From positions 117,988-152,365 of the forward strand of contig PAJI01000012.1 of assembly GCA_002705995.1 (NCBI GenBank): a stretch of DNA of 34,378 bases, written 5' to 3'. The stretch comes from Crocinitomicaceae bacterium. Lineage in GTDB: Bacteria; Bacteroidota; Bacteroidia; Flavobacteriales_G; Salibacteraceae. This document shows, one piece after another, positions 1 to 8,553 of the stretch. Each line of letters starts with the position of its first letter. Within the stretch, counting starts at the first letter, position 1. A model generated the notes under the pieces. That model was given only the letters and a program-made list of their open reading frames with translations. It did not search any database and was not told where the DNA came from. Position numbers and translations under genes: made by a program.

Positions 1-34
1 CCCACTTAACCATTTTCAGTTGTCCTTATTTTTA

Positions 35-42
35 TACATTTA
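35..42 (+). promoter_or_regulatory. Possible -7 promoter element (TACATTTA)
   Basis: TACATTTA matches the Bacteroidota -7 consensus TAnnTTTG except at the last base. It ends 4 nt before the ATG at 47, the same spacing as at queE, the nqrM-like gene and the ftsB-like gene. There is too little upstream sequence in the window to look for a -33 element. This is the weakest member of that group. Confidence 0.35.
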
Positions 43-46
43 CCAA

Positions 47-1654
47 ATGCAGAACTTCCGCATTCTACTCTTGCTTTTTGCTGTCTTGTCTATCAGTTGT
101 AGAAAAGAGCTCGAAAACCCTTCTTGGGATGTCGATGCACTTATTCCTATAACTTACACAGATTTAACATTGTTTGATGTTTTGGAAGACTCTCTGACTT
201 CCACGGATGAAAACGGACAAGTGTCTTTAAGCTATTCAGAAAGATTCATTGAATATAAGCTAGACTCGTTATTTACAATTCCCGATACAACAACAATAGA
301 ATCTTTTTCACTTCCAATAGGATCTATTTCTGCAGCACCGGGACAAACCATATATGCAGACACTCAAGAAACTGTTTATGATTTAGAAGATATTGCATTA
401 AAATATGCCATTATTCAATCCGGTGAAATTGAAGTCACTTTATTGAATTCCATTGAAGAAGAAACCATTCTCAATTATTCATTGCCCAGTGCTACGCTTA
501 ACGGAATACCTTTTAACATTATAGATACGGTTCCTGCTGCTTCATCCAGTTCAACTACTACCATTACTAAAACATATGATATTTCGGGTTATACTATTGA
601 CTTTACCGGACTAAGCGGAAATAGCTACAACACACTTGTATCGGCTTACAACGTATCTGTTTCACCTGCTGGAAATACTGTTGTGATTAGTGCAGGTGAT
701 TATTTTCAAATTGAGATCAATTACAAGAGCATTGTACCTTTTTATGCAAAGGGTTACTTTGGAAACAGATCCATCACTGTTGGACCAGACTCTACTGCAT
801 TAGGGCTATTTTACAACATAAGATCAGGGACAATAGACCTTACTGATGCCACATTGGAATTTACCATTGAAAATGAAATTGGAGCTGATTTTTCAGCACA
901 AATAACAGAATTGACTGCATATAAAAACACGTCAACGCCAACCGTTTCTTTAGATCATTACATCACCAGCTCAACTGTAAATCTTACACGGGCTGAAGAA
1001 ACCATCCCAGAGCAGGCTTTCGCTCCAAGAAGCACTACTGCTGATGTAACCTCTGACAATTCCAACATCACAGAATTCATAAGCATTTTCCCAGATGGTG
1101 TTCGTTACCAAATTGACTTCCAGGTCAATCCATTGGGAAATCTCTCAGGAGGGAACGATTTCATTTTTTACAATACTGGAATTACTTTATCCGGAGACAT
1201 TACCATTCCTTTACGCTTTAAAGCCAACAATGTTGTTCTAGTTGACACTACTGATTTTGAACTGGATGATGATGCCCGAAAAGAAACAAATAAGATCAAC
1301 GGAGGGACATTGTGGCTACGTGCAGAAAATGATTATCCTATGGCCGCTCAAATTCAATTGGTATTACTAGACTCAAACACCAATTCGATACTCGACACTT
1401 TAGTAACATCTCCACACACTATAGAAGCTGCTATTGTTGGATCTAATGGAAGAACAGAACAACCGGCCATAAGCAGAGTTGCTATTCCGGTTACACCTGC
1501 TAAAATTGATCATCTTTATAATGCAACAAGTATTATTGTTATCGCTCAAATGAATACCTATGACGCATCAGCGGTAACTATTTATGAAGATTATAAATTA
1601 AGAGCCAAACTGATTGGCGATTTTGACTATCGTATAGAGATCGATGAAAATTAA
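47..1654 (+). CDS. Large hypothetical outer-envelope lipoprotein
   Basis: A 535-residue protein. Residues 1-17 form a lipoprotein signal peptide (hydrophobic LLLLFAVL core, then SIS-C with the lipidated cysteine at 18). The mature start CRKELE is rich in charged residues. The rest looks beta-rich and Thr/Ser/Asp-rich, with no catalytic motif I recognise. I chose ATG 47 over an in-frame TTG at 20 because it starts the signal peptide cleanly and lies 4 nt after a TAnnTTT-like promoter element. The stop overlaps the start of the next gene (a DUF5723 barrel) by 11 bp, so the two are translationally coupled. I recall similar lipoproteins opening with a 'WDVD...P' motif in other Bacteroidota, but the function is unknown. 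The inferred role is a surface or periplasmic partner of the downstream barrel. Confidence 0.8.
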   Translation: MQNFRILLLLFAVLSISCRKELENPSWDVDALIPITYTDLTLFDVLEDSLTSTDENGQVSLSYSERFIEYKLDSLFTIPDTTTIESFSLPIGSISAAPGQTIYADTQETVYDLEDIALKYAIIQSGEIEVTLLNSIEEETILNYSLPSATLNGIPFNIIDTVPAASSSSTTTITKTYDISGYTIDFTGLSGNSYNTLVSAYNVSVSPAGNTVVISAGDYFQIEINYKSIVPFYAKGYFGNRSITVGPDSTALGLFYNIRSGTIDLTDATLEFTIENEIGADFSAQITELTAYKNTSTPTVSLDHYITSSTVNLTRAEETIPEQAFAPRSTTADVTSDNSNITEFISIFPDGVRYQIDFQVNPLGNLSGGNDFIFYNTGITLSGDITIPLRFKANNVVLVDTTDFELDDDARKETNKINGGTLWLRAENDYPMAAQIQLVLLDSNTNSILDTLVTSPHTIEAAIVGSNGRTEQPAISRVAIPVTPAKIDHLYNATSIIVIAQMNTYDASAVTIYEDYKLRAKLIGDFDYRIEIDEN

Positions 1655-2912
1655 ATTATTCCTACTCTATTTCTTATTTTTCAGCTCTGCCGCATTTGCA
1701 CAGCAATATTCTATGCGAGAAATGCTTCTCGACACGAACAGGGCTGCTGTTGGCATTCACAGCAATTTTAGTGCTAACAGCTCTGTAATTACCAATCGTT
1801 TTTTCTTTAAGCTATTTTCAGGAGGACATATTTCAGATAGCGACATTGATAAAATGACAAATCGCGGCAACATCATCAACAACCTCGGTTTTGAATTCAA
1901 CACTTCCATACACGCAGCATTTGATATTAATCACTTGTTGGGTAAACCAACTGATAGTTTACAACTTTTCTTTCGCCTTTCTGATCGGCAATTTGCTAAT
2001 GCAAGACTAAGTGATGACATGGTTCAATTTGTACTTAATGGGAACAAACAGTATGCAGGTGAAGAAGCCAACTTTGACCATTTCAATCTTCAATTTGTTC
2101 GCTTTCAGCAGTTACAATTGGGCTTAATGCATCAACTGAAATCAGGTCATCAATATGGCTTTGCTGTATCTGCAATTAACGGTGAACAAAACCTCATTAT
2201 GCAAACTGACCGGTTTCGAGTTTTCACCGAAATTGACGGAAACTCCATATCGGCCTCAACAAATGACCTTGAAATCTATCAAACAGACACCAACAACACG
2301 GGCTTTGGTAAAACAAATGGTTTGGGAGCAACTATTGATTTATTCTACAGGCATCAGTTAAAATCAAAGAAAGAAGGTAGAAAAGCCTATCTCGAATTTG
2401 AAGTGCAAGACTTAGGTTTTGTACAATGGAACAATCAAAGTATTCATTATGACATTGATACGACCTATGTTTTTGAGGGAATTTACATTGAAGATCTTTT
2501 TGATTTAAATGACAGCATTTTAAGCGCTTCTAATCCAGATACTATTATTGATGACTTTAAAGGTGATGCAAAAAGAGAAAGCTACACTTATTGGTTTCCC
2601 GTAAAACTAATGGCGCAGTTTCATCTTGAAAAAGACAATGGATGGTTTTACACCATTGGTGGAATGTATCGTCTGCGGGCAAATATGCTTCCATATATCT
2701 ACGGACAATACGGAAAGCAAATCAATGAACACATAAGACTTGCCGGAACATTAGGAGCCGGAGGCTACGGAACATTCAACATTGGTGCAGAGGCACAGTT
2801 CAACTGGCCTTGGTTAGAGATTGCTCTAGCCAGCAATAATTTGGAAGGACTTGCTTTACCCATGTATTTTGGCGGAACAAATTTGTATTTATCTTTAAGA
2901 AAACGTTTTTGA
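1644..2912 (+). CDS. DUF5723-family outer-membrane beta-barrel protein
   Basis: A 422-residue protein. An Sec signal peptide covers about residues 1-19 (cleavage after AAFA, before QQYS). The body has alternating hydrophobic/aromatic strands typical of a transmembrane beta-barrel, and the protein ends in Phe, as expected for a BAM substrate. The 'DLGFxxW' stretch about two thirds of the way along and the overall pattern match the Bacteroidota DUF5723 family, whose function is not established. It overlaps the preceding lipoprotein gene by 11 bp and is followed after 5 nt by a T9SS cargo gene, so all three probably share one mRNA. The family call rests on memory of the pattern. The barrel and signal-peptide reading is firmer. 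Confidence 0.75.
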   Translation: MKIKLFLLYFLFFSSAAFAQQYSMREMLLDTNRAAVGIHSNFSANSSVITNRFFFKLFSGGHISDSDIDKMTNRGNIINNLGFEFNTSIHAAFDINHLLGKPTDSLQLFFRLSDRQFANARLSDDMVQFVLNGNKQYAGEEANFDHFNLQFVRFQQLQLGLMHQLKSGHQYGFAVSAINGEQNLIMQTDRFRVFTEIDGNSISASTNDLEIYQTDTNNTGFGKTNGLGATIDLFYRHQLKSKKEGRKAYLEFEVQDLGFVQWNNQSIHYDIDTTYVFEGIYIEDLFDLNDSILSASNPDTIIDDFKGDAKRESYTYWFPVKLMAQFHLEKDNGWFYTIGGMYRLRANMLPYIYGQYGKQINEHIRLAGTLGAGGYGTFNIGAEAQFNWPWLEIALASNNLEGLALPMYFGGTNLYLSLRKRF

Positions 2913-2917
2913 CCTCA

Positions 2918-4414
2918 ATGAAGTTATTCCTCAACATACTATTGCTTTTTGCCGTTTCTTTTTGTTTCGGTCAAAATATTGATGACACTACCTTCATTAA
3001 AATATACAGTGGAGAAGATTATGATTATGCCGAAGACCTTATTTTAACTTCTGATTCTCATTTACTGGTTGTAGGGTCTTCCAGTTCTTTTTCTGAAAAC
3101 AATTCTTCTATTCTATTGGTAAAGATGGATTTATTCGGAAATGTTATTTGGGTAAATACTTATTCAGGTGATGGAGTGGCCGAAGGTTCTGCTATAATTG
3201 AGTGCGAAGATGGTAATTACCTTATGACAGGTATTTCAGATGATAATGAGCACAATGACTATGACTTAATTGCCCTTAAAACGGATACTGCAGGTAACCT
3301 CATCTGGACAAAACGCTATGGAATGAATGGCTGGGATGTTATTAATGATGTGGTTGAAACAGATTCCGGTAATTATGTTTTCTGTGGACAGTCATATTAT
3401 TACAATAGTCCTGCCGGATGGCTGGTCAGCTACAATGAACTGACTGATAATTTCGATCAAAGTTTATTGATTGAACCTGACTATGAAACAGTGTTCAATG
3501 CACTTACAAAAGATACGAACAACAATATTTATGTTGCAGGCAGTAGCATTAACCCTAGCCTACAAAAAGACAGGGATGTTTTTCTCCAAAAATATACCTA
3601 CTCACTTGATTCTATCTGGTCTGTTTATGGAGGGAGAGCATTAGAAGAAGCTACAGGTGGAGTTACGATCAGAAAAGATGGTAATGTGGTTTTGGTTGGA
3701 AAAAGCTATAATCAATATGAGGAAGAAAATGACCCTGCCATATTTATAGTAGATTCGGCTAGTGGTCAGTTAAACTTTGCAAACTACTACTCAGTTACAT
3801 TGATTGGCATGTTAAATGATGTGATTGCTACTGCTGATTCACACAAAACTGCAGCAATAGGAACCTCTTACAACTCAGGTACAAAATATGACGCCTTGTT
3901 TGTTACTTCAAACGAATATGGCCAATTTGTGAATGGTACGATCAGAACTAGTCCTGAGTTTGATGATGAATCAAGCAAGGCCATTGTGAGAATTAACAAT
4001 GGATACTACTTGTGTGGAAATTCATTTGGTTGGTCAGTTAACTATAGTGGTTTCTTCCTCATTAAAACTGACAGCATTGGGGAATTGAGTTCTTTAAGTT
4101 ATGAAAACATAGATCTGGACACTTCCTCAACAATAACCCTTCCATTATCCATTGAACAGCACACTACTGTTGTGAATGATGAATTAAGCATTCACCCTAA
4201 TCCTTTAAATCGAGAACAAGCCTTAACAGTTACCCCTCCGGCTGGTGAAATTGTAGCATTAGTAGAACTTTATAACCTAAAGGGACAGCTTATTTCACAA
4301 CACAGCAATCAAAAAACAATTTCTTTTCCTGAGCAGACTCCAACAGGTATTTACATTGTAAAAACCACTCTATCAGATGGATCTATTCACAGGAATAAGC
4401 TTGTTGTTCGATAA
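2918..4414 (+). CDS. Secreted repeat protein with T9SS C-terminal sorting domain
   Basis: A 498-residue exported protein. The signal peptide ends near FCFGQ (about residue 18). Residues about 25-390 hold repeats of roughly 50 residues with the pattern 'DGN..W...YG......D.....DGNY...G.S', suggesting a beta-propeller. Examples are 'LFGNVIWVNTYSGD' and 'TAGNLIWTKRYGMN'. The last 75 residues form a type A T9SS sorting domain: 'IHPNPL', then 'VELYNLKGQLI', then 'TGIYIVK', ending 'KLVVR'. It is therefore expected to cross the outer membrane by T9SS and be surface-attached or released. ATG 2918 is preferred over TTG 2909 because it begins the signal peptide directly. The ligand or substrate is unknown. 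It ends 4 bp from the convergent PorE-like gene with no terminator visible between. Confidence 0.85.
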   Translation: MKLFLNILLLFAVSFCFGQNIDDTTFIKIYSGEDYDYAEDLILTSDSHLLVVGSSSSFSENNSSILLVKMDLFGNVIWVNTYSGDGVAEGSAIIECEDGNYLMTGISDDNEHNDYDLIALKTDTAGNLIWTKRYGMNGWDVINDVVETDSGNYVFCGQSYYYNSPAGWLVSYNELTDNFDQSLLIEPDYETVFNALTKDTNNNIYVAGSSINPSLQKDRDVFLQKYTYSLDSIWSVYGGRALEEATGGVTIRKDGNVVLVGKSYNQYEEENDPAIFIVDSASGQLNFANYYSVTLIGMLNDVIATADSHKTAAIGTSYNSGTKYDALFVTSNEYGQFVNGTIRTSPEFDDESSKAIVRINNGYYLCGNSFGWSVNYSGFFLIKTDSIGELSSLSYENIDLDTSSTITLPLSIEQHTTVVNDELSIHPNPLNREQALTVTPPAGEIVALVELYNLKGQLISQHSNQKTISFPEQTPTGIYIVKTTLSDGSIHRNKLVVR

Positions 4415-4418
4415 TAAA

Positions 4419-6347
4419 TTAATGATTGGTTGATAAAACTTTGAATTCAGTTCTTCTGTTCTTAGCACGACCAGCTTCGGTATCATTTGAAGCGATTGGC
4501 ATTGACGAACTGTATCCTTTATAGGTTAAGCGTTCTGCTGAGACACCATGATTCACCAAGTAATCATACACCGATTTTGCACGATTCTCTGAAAGTTGTT
4601 GGTTAGATTCATTACTACCTACATTATCGGTATGACCACCTATTTCAATACTCACAGAAGTATTCTGGGATAGAAATGACACTAATTTATTCAGTTCAAC
4701 CTTAGAAGTTGATTTCAATTCAAACTTAGAAGTTTCAAAAAACACATTTTTTAACACCACACTCTTCCCTGCTTTAATTTGATCGAGTGGAATATCAAAA
4801 AACCTAGCTTCTGCTTTCTCTCCTTTAAAATTGAAATTTTCGGAAAAGAACAAATACCCTTTAGACGATGCATTGAAAGCATACTCATCTTCTGTTGGAA
4901 CAACAACTATAAATTCTCCTGTAACCGGATCTGAAGTTGCTTCTATTAATTTCTCTCCTGTTTCAACAGACAAAATTTCGAAATGAGCTGATAATGGTTG
5001 CTTGGTTTCGCTATCGTATACTTTTCCTTTTGCATAAACAACCGCCTCCGCTCTATCTTCTTCAGGAAGTTCAAATTTGTACAAATCCCATCTTCCAAAA
5101 CCTCCATCCATATCACTTGAATAATATGCCGTTTTACCTGAAGCGGTAACGATTAAACTTACCTCACTTCCTCCCGTATTAATCGGGTATCCTAAATTGA
5201 CTGGCTCTCCCCAGTTTCCTTGGGCATCAATATCCACATAATACAAATCACTTAGTCCCATTCCTGGCAAGCCATCAGAAGAAAAATAAAACCTTTTTCC
5301 ATTGGGGTGGATAAAAGGAGATTGGTCATTTCCTTTGGTATTAATCGGTACTAATTTTGGCTCAGACCATTGTCCGTTATCGCCTATTTTAGTAACATAA
5401 ATGTCTGTTTTACCTTTTCCGCCTTTACGATTACTCGCAAAGTACAATGTTCTTCCATCTGCACTGAATGAAGGTTGTGATTCCCACCAATGAGAATTAA
5501 TAGGACTTCCTAAATTTATCGGATTAACCCAGCTATCGCCCTGTTTTCTGGCTAAAAACAAATCACACGAACCAAAAGAACCGGGCTTGTCACAAGAAGT
5601 AAAAAACAAGTAACGCCCATCTGCAGAAATACACGAAGCTCCTTCATTAAACTCACTGTTAACTCTTTTACCCAAATTCTTGGCTTGAGACCAATTTCCA
5701 TCGGTTTGCAAATAACTGATGTAAAAATCTTCGTCTTCCATCTCAAAACCACCGGGGTGAATTTTTCGCTCTTTACGGGTAAAATACAATGTTTGCTCGT
5801 CTGTTGTTATCGTAGGGGAATGTTCGTAAAAGCCAGAGTTCACGCCACCTCCTAGATTAATGGGATCAAAGGGTTTAGGATTAGCCATTAACTTTTTACG
5901 AACTTCAACAGCAGCCAACATGTCTTCTACCTGACGAATCGATTCTTGGCGATTATCCGGAAACTCTAAAAACTTGTTTAGATAGTTTTTAGTTTCTTCC
6001 AATTGATTGAGACTTAGTGAAGCTTTTCCTATATTGTAATAGTTTGACGGAAACTCATTCGGTGTAATTTGAATCGCTTTTTTCAGGAAAACAATTGCAC
6101 TATCAGGAGCACTTAACTCCATATACATTTCTCCTTTTAACATATAAGCATCTACAAACAGGCTATCTTCTGCTAGTGCTTCGTCTACTTTTGCAAATGC
6201 TTGGTCAAAATAGCGCAAGTTGTAATAGCTAATGGCTTCTTCAAGCAACTTCTTGGCTTTACGAGAATCTGTTTTAAAATCAACTTTCTGTGCCTTGCAG
6301 CTTACAATAACGATCAATAGTGCAATAAGAGTGACCAATTTCTTCAT
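4419..6347 (-). CDS. PorE-like lipoprotein: TPR, PD40 propeller, CRD and OmpA domains
   Basis: A 642-residue lipoprotein with Cys17 after a hydrophobic leader (VIVSC). Domains in order: TPR repeats (about 24-140); a six-bladed PD40/WD40-like propeller (about 155-425) with recurring 'SADGRxLYFxS' strands; a carboxypeptidase-regulatory-like fold (about 438-505); and an OmpA peptidoglycan-binding domain (about 530-640) with 'GHTDNVGS', 'LSENRAKSV' and 'NRRTEF'. This is the architecture of PorE of Porphyromonas gingivalis, which anchors the T9SS core to peptidoglycan. Many Bacteroidota also carry paralogues of this shape paired with PorP/SprF barrels, but no PorP-like gene lies beside this one. 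ATG 6347 is chosen because the upstream extension would spoil the signal peptide. It lies 76 nt downstream of queE on the same strand. Confidence 0.85.
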   Translation of the reverse strand: MKKLVTLIALLIVIVSCKAQKVDFKTDSRKAKKLLEEAISYYNLRYFDQAFAKVDEALAEDSLFVDAYMLKGEMYMELSAPDSAIVFLKKAIQITPNEFPSNYYNIGKASLSLNQLEETKNYLNKFLEFPDNRQESIRQVEDMLAAVEVRKKLMANPKPFDPINLGGGVNSGFYEHSPTITTDEQTLYFTRKERKIHPGGFEMEDEDFYISYLQTDGNWSQAKNLGKRVNSEFNEGASCISADGRYLFFTSCDKPGSFGSCDLFLARKQGDSWVNPINLGSPINSHWWESQPSFSADGRTLYFASNRKGGKGKTDIYVTKIGDNGQWSEPKLVPINTKGNDQSPFIHPNGKRFYFSSDGLPGMGLSDLYYVDIDAQGNWGEPVNLGYPINTGGSEVSLIVTASGKTAYYSSDMDGGFGRWDLYKFELPEEDRAEAVVYAKGKVYDSETKQPLSAHFEILSVETGEKLIEATSDPVTGEFIVVVPTEDEYAFNASSKGYLFFSENFNFKGEKAEARFFDIPLDQIKAGKSVVLKNVFFETSKFELKSTSKVELNKLVSFLSQNTSVSIEIGGHTDNVGSNESNQQLSENRAKSVYDYLVNHGVSAERLTYKGYSSSMPIASNDTEAGRAKNRRTEFKVLSTNH

Positions 6348-6423
6348 ACAATCAGCTTGAAACAATAAGAGCTTTGTGTTGTAAAGCTAAGTTTTATCCA
6401 AATATTTTTGTGGTAAAATGCAA

Positions 6424-7059
6424 TTAAGGTACGTTGATGTATTTATGTGACTGTACTGATATACGCCATTTAGGATTAGCTTTCACATAATCCACAATAA
6501 GAGGCATTAATTTTTCTCGTCTACTCCACTCAACTTGTAAAAAGAGTTTCGCCTCTTTATTGACTTTATCTGCGTGTGATTCTGCCCATTTAAAATCATT
6601 ACGATTAGCAATCACCACTTTTAATTCATGTGCTTTATCATAAGCTTCTTGTAACGGAGCCTTGAACTTTTTAGGAGAAAACACAATCCAATTCCAATTT
6701 CCGGAAATGGGATGTGAGCCACTTGTTTCTAACCAAGTTTTGTACCCTTTGTATTGAAACACTTCTGTTAGAGCTGTTAAATCATACATGCAGGGCTCTC
6801 CACCTGTAACTACAACATTCTCTGTAGGTGTTTCTTCAACCTCATGAATCAAAGTTGTAATTGTTCTTAAAGGGTGTAAGTCGGCATCCCAACTTTCTTT
6901 CACATCACACCAAGTGCAACCTACATCGCAGCCTCCTGTGCGAATAAAATATGCTGCTTCACCAGCATTGAAACCTTCTCCCTGAATGGTATAAAAAGAC
7001 TCCATTATTGGATACTCACCAATTTTGAGTTCCTTATTAAAACCAAGCAATTCTCCCAT
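6424..7059 (-). CDS. queE: 7-carboxy-7-deazaguanine synthase (QueE)
   Basis: A 211-residue radical-SAM enzyme that converts 6-carboxy-5,6,7,8-tetrahydropterin to 7-carboxy-7-deazaguanine in queuosine (preQ0) biosynthesis, in the cytoplasm. Visible signatures are 'TIQGEG' near the N-terminus, the 4Fe-4S motif C44-x3-C48-x2-C51 ('GGCDVGCTWCD'), and 'VVTGGEP' for SAM binding. Length is normal for the family. The start at ATG 7059 is supported by a perfect TATCTTTG element 4 nt upstream, and an in-frame GTG at 7074 would fall beyond that element. No other que gene is nearby. The gene may be followed on the same mRNA by the PorE-like gene, without obvious functional connection. Confidence 0.93.
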   Translation of the reverse strand: MGELLGFNKELKIGEYPIMESFYTIQGEGFNAGEAAYFIRTGGCDVGCTWCDVKESWDADLHPLRTITTLIHEVEETPTENVVVTGGEPCMYDLTALTEVFQYKGYKTWLETSGSHPISGNWNWIVFSPKKFKAPLQEAYDKAHELKVVIANRNDFKWAESHADKVNKEAKLFLQVEWSRREKLMPLIVDYVKANPKWRISVQSHKYINVP

Positions 7060-7063
7060 TATA

Positions 7064-7071
7064 CAAAGATA
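7064..7071 (-). promoter_or_regulatory. -7 promoter element TATCTTTG for queE
   Basis: Read on the minus strand, 7071 to 7064 is TATCTTTG, a perfect match to TAnnTTTG. Only four bases (TATA) separate it from the ATG at 7059, so transcription should begin at or next to the start codon and give a leaderless mRNA. I see no clear -33 TTTG. Confidence 0.6.
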
Positions 7072-7130
7072 CACTCATTGATTACACTATTAAGCCTCTG
7101 TAAAAAAGAAACATCTTTAAAGATCAATTG

Positions 7131-7138
7131 TATCTTTT
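7131..7138 (+). promoter_or_regulatory. Possible -7 promoter element TATCTTTT
   Basis: TATCTTTT matches TAnnTTTG at all but the last position and lies 30 nt before the ATG of the small membrane protein, in the divergent gap with queE. I see no -33 element. Confidence 0.3.
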
Positions 7139-7168
7139 CAAAAATTTAATTTCAAAACCATTTATCTA

Positions 7169-7492
7169 ATGAAAAGAATTAAAAAGTTTGACCCCGTAAA
7201 AATGGGACTAGTGTATGGTGCCATCTGTGCAATTATGGGACTTGTAATAGGGATTCCTTACGCATTAATTTTAAGTGCTATAGGCGGCTTTGCTGGAGGT
7301 TCAGAATTTGCTGCAATGGGAGCTATGTCTGGTATGATGATCATTTTTTTACCCATCTTCTATGGAATTTTCGGTTTTATCTTTGGAATAATAGGAGCCT
7401 TTGTGTACAACCTTGTTGCTAGATGGACTGGAGGAATTGCTCTAGAAATTGTAGACGAAAAAGAAGTAGATAATCGCCCTACACTGGATTAA
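7169..7492 (+). CDS. Small integral membrane protein of unknown function
   Basis: A 107-residue protein with a basic N-terminus (MKRIKKFDPVKM) and two or three hydrophobic segments (about 12-42 and 53-84). The first segment holds the Gly/Ala-rich 'AIGGFAGGSEFAAMGAMSG' region. The conserved-looking end 'GAFVYNLVARWTGGIALEI' recalls small membrane proteins sometimes annotated under DUF3566, but I am not certain of the family. The acidic C-terminal tail is probably cytoplasmic. It is divergent from queE, and its last 14 bp overlap the convergent K+ channel gene. A TATCTTTT sequence at 7131-7138, 30 nt before the ATG, may be its promoter. Confidence 0.7.
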   Translation: MKRIKKFDPVKMGLVYGAICAIMGLVIGIPYALILSAIGGFAGGSEFAAMGAMSGMMIIFLPIFYGIFGFIFGIIGAFVYNLVARWTGGIALEIVDEKEVDNRPTLD

Positions 7493-8417
7493 GTTCACAT
7501 TTTACGTAGTCTCCAATATGGTCATTTCGGAGGTCTATACTTCCATCTTCATTGGGGCCAAAGTTTCTGACAAATTTGGCCCCAATTATAAACTCATCAT
7601 TTAGAATATATGAATGCCTTTTGTGGATTAACTGACCAAACCCTTCATCAAAAGCTCTGAATAAAACCAATACTTCGCCACTCATTGCTTCAATTGCTGA
7701 CGGACTCAACCCATAAAAAGGACTTTCTTCATCAATGGGGTGCACAATTGTCCAACTTAGAGGAAGGAAATGAATTCTGCTGGTTTCTAACTTCAACCGA
7801 AAATACTTCAACGACCACCCGTGTTGATCTTTGGTTCTCATGGCCAGCATCACATTTACAGAAAGATCCATTAATGCATTAGACCTTCCGTTACTCACCC
7901 TAAACATCAATGCATTTTGTTGATCTTTATAAGGAGCTAAAATCATTTTCTCACTGAATAAAAAACGCGGCTTTGGCCTAGAGAATCGCCCATAAATCAA
8001 ACCTGTTGCAACACTAAACATAAAAAAACCCATCATTGCTTCCAGTGCAGCAACCATACTGGCTCCATTATCTTTGGGAGCTAATATTCCATAACCTACA
8101 GTGGTACACGTTTGTGTTGAAAAAAAGAAAGCCTGCACAAAATTATCCCAGTCACTAACACTTTTTTCAACCGTTAATTGCTCTATTCCTATTGACAGGT
8201 AAATGAATGCAAAAATGAGATTAACGAAAAAATAACCTCCTACTAAAACCATCATAAACGGAATCCACTTCATGCCTACCATCAACACATAAGCATCTCT
8301 GAGCGAATAACGTACACCTTTGACACGAACATTAAAAGACCCGTCTTTATTGATTAACCTGCTAAAGTTACCGTCAAAAATTTTCCCAAATCCAGGATCT
8401 CTCACTTCTGTACTCAT
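7479..8417 (-). CDS. Inward-rectifier (KirBac-type) potassium channel
   Basis: A 312-residue two-helix K+ channel of the inner membrane. The order is: a cytoplasmic N-terminal slide-helix region with 'FSRLINKDGSFNV'; TM1 (about 53-80); a pore helix and the selectivity filter TVGYG at 106-110 (preceded by 'STQTCT'); TM2 (about 118-142); 'GRFSRPKPR'; and a cytoplasmic immunoglobulin-like Kir domain to the end ('LSWTIVHPIDEESPFYG' is typical). Length and layout match bacterial Kir channels. ATG 8417 is preferred: the upstream extension looks non-coding and the 'MSTEVRDPGFGK' start fits the family. Its stop codon lies inside the 3' end of the convergent small membrane protein gene, a 14 bp overlap. 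Confidence 0.93.
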   Translation of the reverse strand: MSTEVRDPGFGKIFDGNFSRLINKDGSFNVRVKGVRYSLRDAYVLMVGMKWIPFMMVLVGGYFFVNLIFAFIYLSIGIEQLTVEKSVSDWDNFVQAFFFSTQTCTTVGYGILAPKDNGASMVAALEAMMGFFMFSVATGLIYGRFSRPKPRFLFSEKMILAPYKDQQNALMFRVSNGRSNALMDLSVNVMLAMRTKDQHGWSLKYFRLKLETSRIHFLPLSWTIVHPIDEESPFYGLSPSAIEAMSGEVLVLFRAFDEGFGQLIHKRHSYILNDEFIIGAKFVRNFGPNEDGSIDLRNDHIGDYVKCELNPV

Positions 8418-8471
8418 ACGAATGAATTGCTGATTATTACATTTGTAGGCTTTGCGAAGTAAAAATAAACA

Positions 8472-8501
8472 TTTGCTATCGCTGAAATTTAATTTACTTT
8501 G
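8472..8501 (+). promoter_or_regulatory. Candidate promoter for the DUF2723 gene (TTTG, 18 nt, TTACTTTG)
   Basis: TTTG at 8472-8475 is followed after 18 nt by TTACTTTG (8494-8501). Together they resemble the Bacteroidota -33/-7 pair, with one mismatch in TAnnTTTG. It lies 52 nt before the ATG at 8554 in the divergent gap (8418-8553) with the Kir gene. A second, perfect -7 sequence, TACATTTG, is at 8438-8445, so the choice between them is uncertain. I found no convincing minus-strand promoter for the Kir gene here. Confidence 0.4.
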
Positions 8502-8553
8502 AACCACCAAAATTTTGAGGTGTATCTGCTAGAGAATCTCTAATGTAAAAGGC

